Notes: generated by a model from the sequence alone, not told the origin. A stretch of 31,672 nucleotides of DNA from Phosphoribacter sp044220725 (GCA_044220725.1 JBGAQN010000019.1:1-31672); one strand, 5' to 3'. Positions 24,751 to 31,672 are shown, counted from the stretch's first letter. Numbers and translations are program-made.

Positions 24751-24885
24751 GATGCGCTTCCTTTCAGGTCGAGCGGCCGGGGTGGTCCGGCCATGGCTCA
24801 ACACTGCGGGGCGTGCGCGGGCAGCCGCCATCGGGCTTTGGTCGTAGTACTGGTCGATGCGCCAGGGCGCGACGGCCAGGGCTGC

Positions 24886-25386
24886 TCAGATGGGTTCGAG
24901 GACCCGCGCCGCCTGGCCGTCGCTGCAACCGGCCATCGATTCTGAATGGACTTCGGCCACGACAGATTCGGTGCCGAGCACCCCCAAAAGGTCGGTGATG
25001 ATGCCGTGCCGGAAGGCCCCGAGCAGCGAGCCGTCCGAGGAACGAGCCTGCAGCACTAGGGCGGTCAGCAACGCTCGAGCCAGATCGGGGGTCAAGCCCG
25101 CGACGTTGCCCCTGACCAGGTCACGCTTGGCCGACCAGGCGACCCAATCGAAGACGGGCAACACATCAGCGGTGACCAGCCAGTCGTAGGTCTCCTGCGC
25201 GATCGGGGTCAACACGACATAGTGCGCGGTGAGTCCCCCGTCGGGACGAGGTTTGCCGCCCTCCCAGTGGCCCCACTCACCTCGATGTGCGCGCAACCGA
25301 GCATGCAAGCTGCCCGCCTGGGCAATCTGTTCAGGGGTCAACGGGTCCAGGAATCGCAGGTCGTCCGGTCGCACAGTGCGCGTCAC
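24886..25386 (-). CDS. DUF6508-like protein
   Basis: A 166-aa cytoplasmic protein resembling the DUF6508 family. Recognisable features are GGLTAHYVVLTPIAQETYDWL, VFDWVAWS and a helical tail. No catalytic motif, signal or membrane segment is seen, and function is unknown. Its GTG 25386 overlaps the topA stop as GTGA, so it is translated as part of the topA transcript. The following 135 bp (24751-24885) contains no gene and should hold the promoter of the Ser-rich/kinase/regulator operon; I see no strong consensus there. Confidence 0.65.
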   Translation of the reverse strand: MTRTVRPDDLRFLDPLTPEQIAQAGSLHARLRAHRGEWGHWEGGKPRPDGGLTAHYVVLTPIAQETYDWLVTADVLPVFDWVAWSAKRDLVRGNVAGLTPDLARALLTALVLQARSSDGSLLGAFRHGIITDLLGVLGTESVVAEVHSESMAGCSDGQAARVLEPI

Positions 25387-28205
25387 GGGTTCTCCGCCGT
25401 CGTCTTCGTCGTCGCTTTGCGATGTGCCGTTTTGGTCGCCGTCTTACGCGTCGCTGTCTTCGTCGCCGTCTTGGCTGCGGTCTTGGTCGTGGTCTTGCGA
25501 GCTGGGGCGGCCCGCTTGCGCGTCACCGGGCCGCGAGCGCGCTTCTCGGCGATGAGCTCATAGGCCCGGTCGGCCTCGATGGTCGCCGGATCGTCGGCCT
25601 TGCGCAGCGTTGCGTTGGTCTCGCCGTCGGTGACATAGGGGCCGAAGCGGCCGTCCTTGAGCACGACCGGACGCCCCGACACCGGGTCGGCACCGAACTC
25701 ACGCAGTGGCGCTGCCGCCGTCCGACCGCCACGAGTCTTGGGCTGGGCATAGATCTGCAGCGCTTGTTCCAAGGTCACGTCGAACAACTGCGACTCGGTG
25801 GCCAGCGACCGGGAGTCCGTGCCGCGCTTGAGATACGGCCCGTAGCGACCGTTCTGAGCGGTGATCTCGACGCCCTCGGCATCGACCCCGACGACCCGCG
25901 GCAGCGACAAGAGGCGCAGCGCAGTGTCCAGGTCGATGGTCGCGAGGTCCATGTCCTTGAACAGCGACGCGGTGCGCGGCTTGACGTCCCTGCCGCCCTT
26001 GGCGTGCTTCTTGGCGTGCTTGGTCCCGGCCTCGGCCTCCAGCGGATCGGGCAACACCTCGGTGACATACGGCCCGTAGCGCCCGGCTTTGGCGACGATC
26101 TCGTGGCCGGTCTTCGGCTCGCGACCCAAGACGCGCCCGTCATCGCCAGCGGCGTCGAGCAACTCGCGGGCCTTAGCCGGTGTCATCTCGTCCGGGGCGA
26201 TGTCGTCGGTGATTGTGGCTCGGCGCGGTTGGGTGTGGGCACCCTCGGATGCCTCCCCGGTCGCCGGATCGACACCGACTGGGGCGAGTTCCTCGACGTA
26301 GGGACCGTAACGACCGACTCGCACGACCATGCCGTCGCCGAGGTGGATCGTGGAAATCTCGCGGGCGTCGATCTCGCCGAGATCCTCGACCAACTCGTGC
26401 AGGCCCTGTCCGCTGGCGGCCTCGTCACCGAAGTAGAAGCGGCGCAACCACGCAGAGCGTTGCTCTTCGCCGGCCGCGATCCGGTCGAGGTCTTCCTCCA
26501 TCGAGGCGGTGAAGTCGTAGTCGACGAGCTCGGTGAAGTGCTCCTCCAACAACCGCGTCACCGCGAAGGCGAGCCAGGTCGGGATGAGGGCCGAGCCGCG
26601 CGTGCGGACGTAGCCGCGGTCCTGGATCGTGCCGACGGTCGCGGCATACGTGCTCGGACGGCCGATCCCCTTCTCCTCCATGGCTTTCACCAGGGTCGCC
26701 TCGGTGAACCGCGGCGGCGGGGTGGTCTCGTGACCGTCGGCATCGGCGCGCAGGACGTCAACCGGGACGCCCACGGACAGCTTCGGCAGGCGGCGCTCCG
26801 CTTCGTCCTCGCGCGCGCGGGCCAGGCGGTCCTCGTCGACGCCTTCCTCGTATGCCGCGAGAAACCCCCGGAAGGTGATGACGGTCCCACTCGCGGACAG
26901 TTCCACGGTGCCCGCCTGCGGGAGCCCGAGCGAGGCGCCAAGTTTGACGGTGGCGGTCGAGCCTCGCGCGTCGGTCATCTGGGAGGCGATGGTGCGCTTC
27001 CAGATGAGTTCGTAAAGCGCGAAGTCCTCGCCGCGCAGCTCCCCGGCGACTTGAGCGGGGGTGCGGAAGTGGTCACCGGCTGGGCGGATCGCCTCGTGGG
27101 CCTCTTGGGCGTTCTTCACCTTGGCCGTGTAGACCCGCGGCGTTCCGGGCACATAGTCGGCGCCGTAGAGGTCGCGCGCCTGCCGCCGCGCCGCGGACAC
27201 GGCCGCCCCCGAGAGGGTGACCGAGTCGGTCCGCATATAGGTGATGTAGCCGTTCTCGTAGAGCCGCTGGGCGACGCGCATGGCGTGCTTGGAGGACATC
27301 CGCAGTTTGCGGGACGCCTCCTGTTGCAGCGTCGACGTGGTGAACGGCGCGGCGGGACGACGTGTGTAAGGCTTTTCGGCCACGTCCGTGACGGCAACCT
27401 CGGCCGTCCGCAACCCCTGTGCGATGGCCCGGGCTGCCGCTTGGTCCAGGTGGACCGCCGACCCCTTGAGCCGTCCGTCGTCGCCGAAGTCCCGGCCCGT
27501 GGCTACCTTGCGACCGTCGACACCGGCCAGCCGTGCCGTGAACGGCTCGCTACTCGCGCGCGGCGTGACGTCGGCTTCGACATCCCAGTAGGACGCGGCG
27601 ACGAACGCCATCCGCTCGAGTTCGCGCTCGACGACCATCCGGGTTGCGACCGACTGGACGCGGCCGGCCGACAGCCCTTGACGCACCTTGCGCCACAGGA
27701 CGGGCGAGACCTCGTAGCCGTAGAGCCGGTCGAGGATCCGGCGGGTCTCCTGGGCGTCGACCAACCGAGTGTCCAACTCGCGGGTGTCGGTGACGGCACG
27801 CTGGATCGCCTCGCGGGTGATCTCGTGGAACACCATGCGCTTGACCGGGATTCGCGGCTGCAACGCCTCGAGCAAGTGCCAGGCGATGGCCTCGCCCTCG
27901 CGGTCCTCATCGGTGGCGAGATAGAGCTCGGAGGACTCCTTGACCAGGCGTTTGAGGTCGGCGACCTTCTTGCGCTTGTCGGCATCGACGACGTAGTAGG
28001 GCTCGAACCCGTTGTCCACGTCGACGGCGAACTTTCCGAACGGGCCCTTCTTGAGCTCGGCCGGCAGGTCGCGCGGGTTGGGCAGATCGCGGATGTGACC
28101 GACCGATGCTTCGACCTCGAAGTCGCCACCGAGGTATTCGGCGATCTTCTTGGCCTTGGCCGGCGACTCGACGATGACGAGCTTGCGGCCCTTCCCTGCT
28201 GCCAC
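25383..28205 (-). CDS. topA: DNA topoisomerase I
   Basis: A 940-aa type IA topoisomerase relaxing negative supercoils. The TOPRIM domain has KLVIVESPAKAKKI (9-22) and TDEDREGEA (98-106, metal-binding acidic residues), and the catalytic tyrosine is Tyr323 in YITYMRTDS. Several FGxYGPY-like repeats (VGRYGPYVE, AGRYGPYVT, NGRYGPYLK, DGRFGPYVT) form the C-terminal Toprim-associated domains. It has no zinc fingers and ends in a Lys/Thr/Ala/Arg tail of about 40 residues, as in mycobacterial TopA. GTG 28205 is chosen because AAGGGG (28212-28217) lies 6 nt upstream; the spacer TATGCC is an octamer copy. The start at 28361 suggested by the open frame is not supported. Confidence 0.97.
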   Translation of the reverse strand: MAAGKGRKLVIVESPAKAKKIAEYLGGDFEVEASVGHIRDLPNPRDLPAELKKGPFGKFAVDVDNGFEPYYVVDADKRKKVADLKRLVKESSELYLATDEDREGEAIAWHLLEALQPRIPVKRMVFHEITREAIQRAVTDTRELDTRLVDAQETRRILDRLYGYEVSPVLWRKVRQGLSAGRVQSVATRMVVERELERMAFVAASYWDVEADVTPRASSEPFTARLAGVDGRKVATGRDFGDDGRLKGSAVHLDQAAARAIAQGLRTAEVAVTDVAEKPYTRRPAAPFTTSTLQQEASRKLRMSSKHAMRVAQRLYENGYITYMRTDSVTLSGAAVSAARRQARDLYGADYVPGTPRVYTAKVKNAQEAHEAIRPAGDHFRTPAQVAGELRGEDFALYELIWKRTIASQMTDARGSTATVKLGASLGLPQAGTVELSASGTVITFRGFLAAYEEGVDEDRLARAREDEAERRLPKLSVGVPVDVLRADADGHETTPPPRFTEATLVKAMEEKGIGRPSTYAATVGTIQDRGYVRTRGSALIPTWLAFAVTRLLEEHFTELVDYDFTASMEEDLDRIAAGEEQRSAWLRRFYFGDEAASGQGLHELVEDLGEIDAREISTIHLGDGMVVRVGRYGPYVEELAPVGVDPATGEASEGAHTQPRRATITDDIAPDEMTPAKARELLDAAGDDGRVLGREPKTGHEIVAKAGRYGPYVTEVLPDPLEAEAGTKHAKKHAKGGRDVKPRTASLFKDMDLATIDLDTALRLLSLPRVVGVDAEGVEITAQNGRYGPYLKRGTDSRSLATESQLFDVTLEQALQIYAQPKTRGGRTAAAPLREFGADPVSGRPVVLKDGRFGPYVTDGETNATLRKADDPATIEADRAYELIAEKRARGPVTRKRAAPARKTTTKTAAKTATKTATRKTATKTAHRKATTKTTAENP

Positions 28206-28358
28206 GGCATACCCCTTGCTGTTCTTGAGCACCACGTGCAGCGGATTCGTCGCTGCTCGGACGTCAGTGCCCGCGCCACGGTAGCGGACGCTTGCCCGAG
28301 TCGCGAACGCACCCCCTCGGCGGCCGCCTCGACAGCGGCGCGTGCAGGGGTCACCCGG

Positions 28359-28364
28359 CATACT
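28359..28364 (+). promoter_or_regulatory. Probable -10 (CATACT) for the beta-helix gene, within an octamer copy
   Basis: CATACT overlaps the octamer at 28356 and is followed by 8 nt and ATG 28373; there is no Shine-Dalgarno. The 167-bp interval to topA is otherwise featureless. Confidence 0.4.
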
Positions 28365-28372
28365 GGCTGGTC

Positions 28373-29572
28373 ATGCGCACGGACTCCGGGGTTGCCGCCC
28401 TGCTCGCCAACGGGGTGCGGATGCCCCTGCCGGACACCGTCCAGGTGGCCGACGACGTGGATCCGGCACGGGTGAGCGGCGACGGCGTCGTCATCCACCC
28501 CGGATGCCGCATCTCGGGCGCCGAGACGGTCATCTCGGCTGGGGTCACCCTCGGGGCCGAGGGGCCGGTGACGATCCACGACGTCCGGCTCGGCCCGCGG
28601 TCCTCGATCGCCGCCGGGTATGCCGCGAAAACCGTTCTCCTGGAGGGCGCCTCCCTCGGGTCTGGGGCTCACGTGCGGGAAGGGACGCTGCTGGAAGAGC
28701 AGGCCAGCACGGCTCACACGGTCGGGCTCAAGCAGACGATCCTGTTGCCCTATGTGACCCTCGGCAGCCTCATCAACTTCTGCGACTGCCTCATGTCGGG
28801 CGGGACGTCGCGGCGCGATCACTCCGAGGTGGGATCGAGCTACATCCACTTCAATTTCACGCCCGACGGGGACAAGACGACCCCGTCGCTGTTCGGTGAC
28901 GTCGTCCACGGGGTGCTGCTCGACCAACCTGCGGTGTTCCTCGGCGGGCAGGGAGGGACGGTCGGGCCGGTCACGGTGGGCTTCGGCTCGGTCGTGGCTG
29001 CCGGGTCGGTGCTGCGCTCCGACGTCGGTCCGGGCAAGTTGGTCGTCGTGGGTCCGCCGCCCGCGATGACCGTCGACCGGTCGCCGGCCGACTATCGGTC
29101 AGTCAATCGCCTGGTCGCCAAGAACCTGCGCTATCTCGGCGAGCTGGCTGCGTTGGAGGCATGGCACCGGCACGTCCGGGCCCCGTTCTTCGCGGCCCAA
29201 GAGCTGGGCTCTCTGGTCGGAGCCGGCGCGCTGGCGATGCTGGAATCGGCTCGGGCGGAACGGGTTTCGCGGTTGCGCTCGATGCTCGCCAAAGCGCCTG
29301 CGGACAATGCGGGTGCCGCTGCTGCGCGTGAGCACCTCGACGAGGTATGCCGCGTGGTCACCTCCGCGATCGGTCCGCCTCCGCCTGGGGTCCTTGACGG
29401 ATTGATCGCGCGGGCTGGCGCGACGGCATACCTCGATGCCGTTCATGGGCTGGGCGGTGACGCACGGCGCGGGGTGGTCGAGTGGCTCGGCGGGTCCCTG
29501 GAGACCGCCTGGGCTCAGGTGGCGGCCCTGCTCCCGGGCGTGGCTCGTCTCCCCCGCACGCCGATCGCGTGA
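28373..29572 (+). CDS. Left-handed beta-helix (hexapeptide-repeat) transferase-like protein
   Basis: A 399-aa protein whose middle (about 45-245) is a hexapeptide-repeat beta-helix: VVIHPGCRISGAETVISAGV, VTIHDVRLGPRSSIAAG and VTVGFGSVVAAGSVLRSDV. The block INFCDCLMSGGTSRRDHSEVG, followed by an IHFNFTPDGDKTTPSLFGD region, resembles the GlmU acetyltransferase arrangement, suggesting a GlmU/UDP-GlcNAc pyrophosphorylase-like sugar acetyl- or nucleotidyltransferase. There is no N-terminal nucleotidyltransferase Rossmann domain, so it is not GlmU itself. The C-terminal ~150 residues are helical. ATG 28373 follows a CATACT -10 by 8 nt. Exact reaction unknown. Confidence 0.7.
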   Translation: MRTDSGVAALLANGVRMPLPDTVQVADDVDPARVSGDGVVIHPGCRISGAETVISAGVTLGAEGPVTIHDVRLGPRSSIAAGYAAKTVLLEGASLGSGAHVREGTLLEEQASTAHTVGLKQTILLPYVTLGSLINFCDCLMSGGTSRRDHSEVGSSYIHFNFTPDGDKTTPSLFGDVVHGVLLDQPAVFLGGQGGTVGPVTVGFGSVVAAGSVLRSDVGPGKLVVVGPPPAMTVDRSPADYRSVNRLVAKNLRYLGELAALEAWHRHVRAPFFAAQELGSLVGAGALAMLESARAERVSRLRSMLAKAPADNAGAAAAREHLDEVCRVVTSAIGPPPPGVLDGLIARAGATAYLDAVHGLGGDARRGVVEWLGGSLETAWAQVAALLPGVARLPRTPIA

Positions 29573-29621
29573 GGGTCCCTGGCCACGGTCGCTGCGGCAC
29601 TGTCTGGCTCAGCCGCCCGGT

Positions 29622-29691
29622 GCTTGGATGAGGGTGATGACGCTTGGATGATGCTGCACCATCATCCAAGCGTTACCAACCTCATCCAAGC
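29622..29691. repeat. Long imperfect inverted repeat with internal GCTTGGATGA subrepeats
   Basis: Arms 29622-29653 and 29660-29691 (32 nt each) match at all but about four positions around a 6-nt loop CTGCAC. Each arm itself contains GCTTGGATGA twice. It lies 49 bp after the beta-helix gene and 99 bp before the dioxygenase. No T-run follows, so it could be a terminator, an mRNA-stability element or a small mobile-type repeat. Confidence 0.9.
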
Positions 29692-29790
29692 CCCGATCCC
29701 GACCGAGCGAGCACACGATGGAATAGGGCGGAGCGCCGGGCCGTTGCACGGCATACTTGCTTGAACTGTCAACTTTCTCCAGGAGTCCGC

Positions 29791-30714
29791 ATGTCCGCCG
29801 CCCCGGTGCTCTATCTCAGTCATGGCGCGCCGCCCCTGGCCGACGACGCGACATGGACCCGCGAGCTCGCGGCCTGGGCAGACACGTTGGCGCGACCCAA
29901 GGACATCCTCATGGTGTCGGCGCATTGGGAGGCCGCGCCGGTCGCCCTCTCGTCGACCACCGGCGCACCGCTGCTCTACGACTTCTGGGGGTTCCCGCAG
30001 CGCTACTACGAGGTGACGTATGCCGCCCCGCCGGCTCCCGAACTCGCCGCCCGGACCGAGCGGCTCTTGACTGATGCGGGCTTGGGCGTGGCTCGCGATG
30101 AAAGCCGAGGCCTGGACCACGGGGCCTACGTTCCGCTGGTGGAGATGTTCCCGGAGGCCGATGTGCCGGTCATCCAGCTGTCTTTGCCGACATTGGACCC
30201 GCGGATGCTCTTTGCGGTCGGCGAGCGCTTGGCGCCGTTGCGGGACGAAGGGACGCTGATCGTCGGATCGGGCTTCACCACCCACAACCTGGGGTGGTTC
30301 AACCCGGGAGCGCCCGCGGACGCCCCCGCCCCGGCGGCGTCACGCGAGTTCGACCATTGGGCCGATGAGGCGATGGCCGGGCAGGACGTGGACTCGTTGT
30401 TGGACATGCTCGTCAAGGCGCCCGCTGCTCGCCAGGCGCATCCGCGGACGGAGCACTGGGCGCCCCTCTATGTCGCGCTGGGCGCGGCCTCGGCTGGCGG
30501 GTCGGTGGCCAACCGCAGCGTGATCGACGGGTTCTGGTACGGCCTGTCCAAGCGGTCCTGGCAGTTGGCTGACCTTCCGGCCGACGCGCCAAACGCTCAG
30601 TGCCCGAAAACGTCCGAGTCGACGGCGTGGTGCTCACCGGTGTCGAGGTCGTCCAAGTCGGCCATCTGCGCCGCGGTGAGGGTGAAGTCGAAGACGGCGA
30701 GGTTCTCGGCCTGA
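29791..30714 (+). CDS. DODA/LigB-type extradiol dioxygenase with antisense-derived tail
   Basis: A 307-aa member of the 4,5-DOPA/catechol extradiol ring-opening (class III) family. Likely iron/zinc and acid-base histidines are His11 (LSHGAPP), His45 (SAHWE), His110 (LDHGAYVPL), His165 (GFTTHNLGWF) and His222 (TEHWAPLYVALG). ATG 29791 has AGGAG 5 nt upstream. Family members end near GLSKRSWQLA, about residue 260. Here the stop is missing and translation continues 47 residues, the last ~39 being antisense to the end of the aldo/keto reductase gene (118-bp overlap). The tail is Ser/Arg/Lys-rich and looks like chance coding. Substrate unknown. Confidence 0.88.
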   Translation: MSAAPVLYLSHGAPPLADDATWTRELAAWADTLARPKDILMVSAHWEAAPVALSSTTGAPLLYDFWGFPQRYYEVTYAAPPAPELAARTERLLTDAGLGVARDESRGLDHGAYVPLVEMFPEADVPVIQLSLPTLDPRMLFAVGERLAPLRDEGTLIVGSGFTTHNLGWFNPGAPADAPAPAASREFDHWADEAMAGQDVDSLLDMLVKAPAARQAHPRTEHWAPLYVALGAASAGGSVANRSVIDGFWYGLSKRSWQLADLPADAPNAQCPKTSESTAWCSPVSRSSKSAICAAVRVKSKTARFSA

Positions 30715-31430
30715 CGCTCGCGGCTCTTGGACTTGACCGCGACGGCGTGACCTTCCTGGACGGCCCAGCGCAGCAACACCTGGCTCGGCGTCCGACCCAC
30801 CTGCTCGGCGATCCCGGTGACGACCGGGTGGTCCAGCAGCCCGTTGTCGCGACCGAGCGGAGACCAGCCCTCGGTGACGATCCCATGCTCGGCATTGAAG
30901 GCGACCGATGCTGAGCGAATGAGGTAGGGGTGCCTTTCGATCTGGTTGATCTCGGGGGTGACTCCGGTCTCTGTGATAACCCGACGCAGGTGCTTGGGCT
31001 TGAAGTTCGACACTCCGATGGCCCGAGCCTTGCCGGCTGCTCGGAGGGCGATGAGCCCCTCCCACCCGTGGACGTAACGGTCCCGGGCCGGGTTGGGCCA
31101 GTGCAGCAACACCAGGTCGACATAGTCGAGTCCGAGTCGGTCGAGGGCGCGGTCCAGGCCTTCGGCGGCCTCGGTGACTCCGTGCCAGTGGGCGTTGAGC
31201 TTCGTCGTCACGAACAGGTCGGCACGCGGCATACCGGACGCCGCAAGGGCGCGACCGACTCCCCGTTCGTTCTCGTAGTTCTCCGCGGTGTCGACGTGGC
31301 GATAGCCGACTTCGATGGCGCTGAGGACGGCCCGTTCGGCTTCAGTGTCATCCAGTGGCCAGGTTCCGAGGGCGATCTGCGGCATCCGGGTGCCGCCAGA
31401 GAGGGCAAGCGTGGGCGCAGTGCTGGTCAT
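30597..31430 (-). CDS. Aldo/keto reductase (2,5-diketo-gluconate reductase type)
   Basis: A 277-aa NADPH-dependent TIM-barrel reductase. The tetrad is visible: Asp and Tyr in HVDTAENYENE, Lys in VTTKLN, and His in LVLLHWPNP. Further family signatures are AIGVSNFKPKHL, and VAVKSKSRERQAENL near the NADPH 2'-phosphate site. ATG 31430 (MTSTAPT) is chosen; ATG 31445 would add five residues and neither has a clear ribosome site. It converges on the dioxygenase with a 118-bp overlap. Physiological substrate unknown; annotations of this family to sugar or quinone reduction are not distinguishable from sequence alone. Confidence 0.93.
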   Translation of the reverse strand: MTSTAPTLALSGGTRMPQIALGTWPLDDTEAERAVLSAIEVGYRHVDTAENYENERGVGRALAASGMPRADLFVTTKLNAHWHGVTEAAEGLDRALDRLGLDYVDLVLLHWPNPARDRYVHGWEGLIALRAAGKARAIGVSNFKPKHLRRVITETGVTPEINQIERHPYLIRSASVAFNAEHGIVTEGWSPLGRDNGLLDHPVVTGIAEQVGRTPSQVLLRWAVQEGHAVAVKSKSRERQAENLAVFDFTLTAAQMADLDDLDTGEHHAVDSDVFGH

Positions 31431-31528
31431 GTCTAACGGTCGCATATCGGCCGACGCGTAAGGGCCCTGGCCGCAGAGAGTGACCGACGAGACACCCTTA
31501 GTCGGAGGTCAGTCGGACACCCTGGCTG

Positions 31529-31567
31529 CCCACATCGGCCGGTGGCACTTACACCGTTCTCCTGGCA
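31529..31567 (+). repeat. 39-bp direct repeat, copy 1
   Basis: Identical over 39 bp to 31581-31619 (CCCACATCGGCCGGTGGCAC and onward), offset 52 bp. It lies upstream of the aldo/keto reductase in 242 bp of gene-free sequence (31431-31672) at the window edge. Confidence 0.95.
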
Positions 31568-31580
31568 CTTGGCCCCGGCC

Positions 31581-31619
31581 CCCACATCGGCCGGTGGCAC
31601 TTACACCGTTCTCCTGGCA
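31581..31619 (+). repeat. 39-bp direct repeat, copy 2
   Basis: Perfect copy of 31529-31567. Its right part (31594-31616) pairs with the inverted copy at 31631-31653 to form a 23-bp stem with one mismatch and a 14-nt loop. Confidence 0.95.
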
Positions 31620-31630
31620 GTTATTTCTGG

Positions 31631-31653
31631 CAGGAGAACGGTTTAAGTGCCAC
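31631..31653 (-). repeat. Inverted partial copy of the 39-bp repeat
   Basis: CAGGAGAACGGTTTAAGTGC followed by CAC is the reverse complement of part of the direct repeat with one change. The window ends 19 bp later. Confidence 0.9.
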
Positions 31654-31672
31654 CAGAACGGGTCGAGTCAGG

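Larger units (their letters stand above)
321..31235. repeat. Highly iterated octamer CGGCATAC / GTATGCCG
   Basis: Start positions of the 7-base core, found by eye. As GGCATAC: 572, 1778, 2845, 4450, 5546, 9134, 9533, 9786, 11650, 12087, 12217, 14009, 15085, 15292, 16256, 17476, 18014, 19254, 19893, 20861, 21127, 21297, 21376, 22774, 23874, 26643, 28206, 28357, 29425, 29750, 31229. As GTATGCC: 321, 1253, 3507, 4475, 4923, 6273, 7704, 9237, 11179, 15346, 17657, 18713, 19917, 21112, 22014, 22963, 26850, 28619, 29345, 30018. All but 11650, 15292 and 21297 extend to the full octamer. Positions may be off by one or two. Confidence 0.9.

Noticed and set aside
25287..28475. Very long plus-strand open frame (1062 codons) opposite topA
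   Set aside because: It is the antisense shadow of a high-GC gene with a Lys/Ala-rich product; the composition is Arg/Gly/Val-rich with no family motifs, and topA on the other strand is unambiguous.
31529..31653. CRISPR array
   Set aside because: Only two direct copies with a 13-bp gap and an inverted third; no cas genes and no uniform spacers.

Overview
The window is a stretch of high-GC actinobacterial chromosome, roughly 70% G+C by eye. The gene set and order (dacB, DUF2342 metalloprotease, tilS, hpt, ftsH, folE, folP, folB-folK, DUF3180; tmk-holB; topA) are characteristic of Actinomycetota. Protein-level impressions fit Micrococcales, perhaps Intrasporangiaceae/Dermatophilaceae, but the family is a guess. 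I see no plasmid, phage, transposase, CRISPR array or biosynthetic cluster. This is mostly ordinary core genome with a few accessory genes (P450, TipA-type regulator, extradiol dioxygenase, aldo/keto reductase).

Layout. 1-2.6 kb: end of a MidA-like methyltransferase, a cytochrome P450, and a divergent lipoprotein with an in-frame hexapeptide repeat. 2.6-8.3 kb, minus strand: DUF3180, a fused folB-folK, folP, folE, ftsH and hpt, with GTGA stop/start overlaps between the fol genes. 8.3-12.3 kb, minus strand: two near-identical hairpins, then tilS, a DUF2342 zinc metalloprotease and dacB. 12.3-16.2 kb: ppa (plus), an NlpC/P60 hydrolase with an AT-rich leader, a GalT-like DUF4921 protein and tRNA-Thr(CGT). 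16.3-21.1 kb: CapA-like lipoprotein (plus), secreted alpha/beta-hydrolase peptidase, holB and tmk. 21.1-24.8 kb, minus strand: TipA-type MerR regulator with its own dyad, then a NarL-type response regulator and histidine kinase preceded by a Ser/Thr/Asp-rich secreted protein. 24.9-28.2 kb, minus strand: topA overlapping a DUF6508 gene. 28.3-31.7 kb: left-handed beta-helix transferase-like protein, extradiol dioxygenase with an antisense-derived tail, aldo/keto reductase, and direct plus inverted repeats at the window edge.

The main unexpected signal is not a gene. The octamer CGGCATAC (reverse complement GTATGCCG) occurs about 48 times, with 3 more sites matching its 7-base core GGCATAC/GTATGCC, or one per ~620 bp. 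A rough composition estimate expects about one octamer. It is found on both strands, inside genes in different reading frames (Tyr-Ala, Val-Cys-Arg, Gly-Met-Pro, Ala-Tyr) and in intergenic DNA, so selection or spread appears to act on the DNA rather than on protein. Two copies in inverted orientation form a perfect 12-bp hairpin at the end of the MerR gene. Copies also sit exactly between the Shine-Dalgarno and the GTG of topA and of the response regulator, supply the folE ATG, and supply -10-like CATACT sequences. The pattern resembles DNA-uptake sequences (Haemophilus, Neisseria) or cyanobacterial HIP1, but the function here is unknown.

Other recurring features are 4-nt GTGA overlaps between co-directional genes and TAnnnT boxes 6-8 nt upstream of start codons (probable leaderless transcripts).
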